Shown here one piece after another: positions 40,910 through 42,477 of a DNA stretch of 42,477 nucleotides. A program made the position numbers and the translations under genes. A model generated the notes under the pieces. The model saw only the letters and a program-made list of their open reading frames with translations. It ran no database searches and was not told where the DNA came from. The stretch lies in contig JAFXZK010000027.1 in the NCBI GenBank assembly GCA_017541265.1, positions 1 to 42,477 on the forward strand, given 5' to 3'. Source of the stretch: Bacteroidaceae bacterium (GTDB taxonomy: Bacteria > Bacteroidota > Bacteroidia > Bacteroidales > Bacteroidaceae). The stretch's first letter is position 1. Each line of letters begins with the position of its first letter.

Positions 40910-41390
40910 GAATAAGATTGTATTTTGCGATACAGGCTTTGTAATCCGTCTGTTAGATAGGACAAACGAGTTGCACCATAATGCTCTTGGATATTTCCGC
41001 TATTTCCTTGAGAACGACTATATTATTCGCATGAGCACTATAGCTGTTGCAGAGTTTTGCGTAAAGGATAAGATAGAGAACCTTCCATTGCAGCAGATTC
41101 TTTTGTCTCCGTTTAATGCTTATCATGCCAGCAAGGCTGGTGAGTGTGCTCGAATCTTATATGATGCCAGAGCCAAAGGTGTTATTGAGGTAGATGCCAG
41201 GATTCTTATTCAGAATGATGTTAAGTTGCTTGTTCAGGCAGAATGTGAGTCAGCAAACTATTATCTCACCTCCGATAGTCGCAGCAAACGAATGTATGAA
41301 GTCCTCAAAGGAGAAAGGAAGCTCTCTTTTGACTTCACAGATATACATATACCATTCTCTGAAAAGTTTGGTGTACTTGAAATATCATAA
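40896..41390 (+). CDS. PIN-domain ribonuclease-like protein
   Basis: A 164-residue PIN-domain protein. The four acidic positions of the fold are visible: Asp12 in IVFCDTGFVI, Glu53 in STIAVAEFC, Asp108 in IQNDVKLL and Asp127 in LTSDSRS. PIN domains are metal-dependent RNases, often toxins of type II systems. The gene starts inside the previous gene (14-bp overlap), so translation is coupled. It is slightly longer than typical VapC (about 130-140 residues), with a beta-rich C-terminal extension. It could be a toxin or part of a defence unit; its neighbour downstream is a DUF262-HNH nuclease gene. Confidence 0.75.
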   Translation: MPDNKNKIVFCDTGFVIRLLDRTNELHHNALGYFRYFLENDYIIRMSTIAVAEFCVKDKIENLPLQQILLSPFNAYHASKAGECARILYDARAKGVIEVDARILIQNDVKLLVQAECESANYYLTSDSRSKRMYEVLKGERKLSFDFTDIHIPFSEKFGVLEIS

Positions 41391-41471
41391 CAATCTTGAT
41401 TTCTTCGTCGGTTAAGCCATGGAGATAGTTGATGAGGAATGAAAGGACCTCTTTCTTTTCTGTCCTTTCGT

Positions 41472-42341
41472 CTATCTGTTTCCTTTTAGTCTGTTGTGTG
41501 TCTTGCAGAGCATTTGGCAGTTGTCGATGTCTGTGCTGCCGCCTTTGCTCCAAGCCGTGACGTGGTCGGCATCCATTTCCGTTATCTTGTAAATCTTGAT
41601 GCGTACATTCTCGTGACCTTTAGCACATTCGGGACAATTACTTATGTGCTGTTCGCGAGCCGCATTGGTCTGTCTTGCATAGACTGTCTTCTTCACACTT
41701 TCCTCGAATATGCGTATGTTGAGAAGCCTTGCATCTGTCTCTCCGCCAAGCGTATATTCAAAGATGCCTTTCTTGTTAGTTAAGTACTCGTCGGCATAAA
41801 GTTCATCCACTCGCTTCTGTAAAAGTGTAGGATTATATGAGTTTGAATGATACAGTTCATAGAGTTCTCCCCATTCCAATCCTTTCATTTCATTCTTAGG
41901 AACACCAAAGACGGCTTTAGCCCAATCTATCACAGTCTCAAAGTATGTCTTTAGTTCCTCAATGGTTTTGTCGTAGCGGTGCTGGCTCATGTAGCCGCCA
42001 ATGTTCTCTTCGCCCTTTGCCACCCATTTGAGTGCCGTGTGCAAGATGTCTTGGCGGTTGACATTGCCATTGATGTAGCTGCACCATTTCTGAAGTTGAG
42101 GGCTTCGGGAGTTGCTGAAGGTTGCTTTGGCAAGTGTCACGAAATCGCCTGAATGTGTGGCATTGAGCAGCTCTTGTTTGTTAAGCGGCACACCTGCAAT
42201 GTTGATTGTCTCGAACCAGTCCCTTATCTCTTTTTCTGTGCCGTTACAGATGTAGACGAGAAGCTTATAGTTATTTATCTTCTCCTGCTCTTCTTTGCTA
42301 AGCCCAGAGAAATACTGCTCCATTCCGAACTTGTCCTTGAT
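41472..42341 (-). pseudogene. DUF262-HNH nuclease, 5' end cut by an insertion
   Basis: The surviving 283 or so codons hold the C-terminal part of the DUF262 fold (NYKLLVYICNGTEKEIRDWF, INIAGVPLNKQELLNATHSG) and a C-terminal HNH nuclease (CPEC, then MDADHVTAWSKGGSTDIDN, CQMLCKTHN). Such proteins, related to GmrS/GmrD-like and other DUF262 defence enzymes, are normally 370 or more residues and start with the conserved IDGQQR-type motif, which is missing. Reading upstream of the first methionine, the frame runs GIKDKFG and then hits a TGA directly at the insertion end near 42342. The remaining ORF could start at the ATG at 42323 but would lack the N-terminal nucleotide-binding part. Confidence 0.7.
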
Positions 42342-42398
42342 ACCTCAGTTCGGGATAAGAAAGTTGTTCAAAAAGTTGGTAATCTGAGATTATTTTTG

Positions 42399-42406
42399 TA
42401 CCTTTG
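42399..42406 (+). promoter_or_regulatory. Promoter -7 box inside the insertion sequence
   Basis: TACCTTTG, 45 bp upstream of the putative transposase ATG. Confidence 0.45.
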
Positions 42407-42451
42407 TAAGTGATTACCAGTTACTTACTAATCAACACAAAAACGAATCTC

Positions 42452-42477
42452 ATGATTACCGAAGACAAAATTACTGA
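42452..42477 (+). CDS. Transposase start, IS982-like (partial)
   Basis: Eight full codons, MITEDKIT, before the window ends. They resemble the start of IS982-type transposases of Bacteroidota by recollection; too little sequence is present to prove it. A -7 box TACCTTTG lies 45 bp upstream. Confidence 0.45.

Larger units (their letters stand above)
42342..42477 (+). mobile_element. IS982-family-like insertion sequence, left end (partial)
   Basis: Begins ACCTCAGTTCGGGATAAG, which looks like a terminal inverted repeat, exactly where the DUF262 frame breaks. A promoter (TACCTTTG at 42399-42406) and the first codons of an ORF (42452) follow. The element runs off the window, so its other end and target duplication cannot be seen. 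Confidence 0.6.

Noticed and set aside
1..42477. tRNA or rRNA genes
   Set aside because: No cloverleaf with a CCA-type end or conserved rRNA segment was recognised in any intergenic gap by eye; a tRNAscan-SE run would settle it.

Overview
The window comes from a member of the Bacteroidales, most likely a gut or rumen Prevotella-type organism (Prevotellaceae). The evidence is the recurrent TAnnTTTG -7 promoter box of Bacteroidota, a BspA-like leucine-rich-repeat protein, secreted proteins ending in Bacteroidales-type C-terminal modules or dockerins, gldH, ricT and a holB-type gene in a row, aryl-polyene-type fatty-acid genes, GH43 lipoproteins and TTTACAAT-type intergenic arrays. No rRNA or tRNA gene was recognised. 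The assignment is inference from gene content, not from a marker tree.

Layout. 1-4.6 kb is an AT-rich accessory stretch: the end of an excisionase-like HTH protein, an unrecognised 151-residue protein followed by two tandem structured DNA/RNA modules, a BspA-like surface protein, and a minus-strand AAA ATPase plus TOPRIM pair that looks like a PARIS- or OLD-type defence unit. 4.6-9.2 kb holds RNase R (with repeat-derived in-frame insertions) and, divergently, a four-gene ketoreductase/hotdog operon of aryl-polyene type. 9.2-19 kb holds two large secreted discoidin-domain proteins, a COG0523 metal-chaperone GTPase and a 51-residue acidic peptide. 19-22.5 kb is the minus-strand cluster holB, ricT, gldH, interrupted by a four-helix-bundle (S23/IVS type) cassette bounded by 37-bp perfect inverted repeats. 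22.6-25.1 kb has UDP-glucose dehydrogenase and a GH43 lipoprotein. 25.4-28.4 kb is a second AT-rich island: an unknown protein, a small arginine/agmatine-deiminase-like enzyme and a 12-repeat Sel1 protein, followed by two nested-palindrome elements. 29.1-40 kb is a minus-strand run: gamma-carbonic-anhydrase-like protein, aminopeptidase P, a remarkable 1538-residue potassium-channel/CotH/dockerin fusion, NagA, GlmM-type phosphohexomutase and a second GH43 enzyme. 40-42.5 kb is a third accessory stretch: an unknown protein overlapping a PIN-domain gene, then a DUF262-HNH nuclease gene cut by what looks like the end of an IS982-family element that runs off the window.

How it fits together. The core genes (rnr, holB, ricT, gldH, ugd, nagA, glmM, pepP) are ordinary housekeeping, envelope and amino-sugar functions. 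The secreted proteins and the two GH43 enzymes suggest a glycan-degrading, surface-decorated cell. Three short accessory stretches carry defence- or conflict-like pairs. A striking genome-wide habit shows throughout: palindromic CCCCTCC/LTPNPSP-type repeats and short AT-rich arrays (TTTACAAT, TTTTGAA, TTCATTC) have been captured in frame inside genes or at their C-termini, and in at least one place appear to supply a promoter -33 element.

The best candidates for something undescribed are the channel/CotH fusion (31517-36133), the tandem modules with different sequences in equivalent closing stems (895-1034), the S23 cassette and its solitary end, the ATPase/TOPRIM pair, and the deiminase/Sel1 operon.
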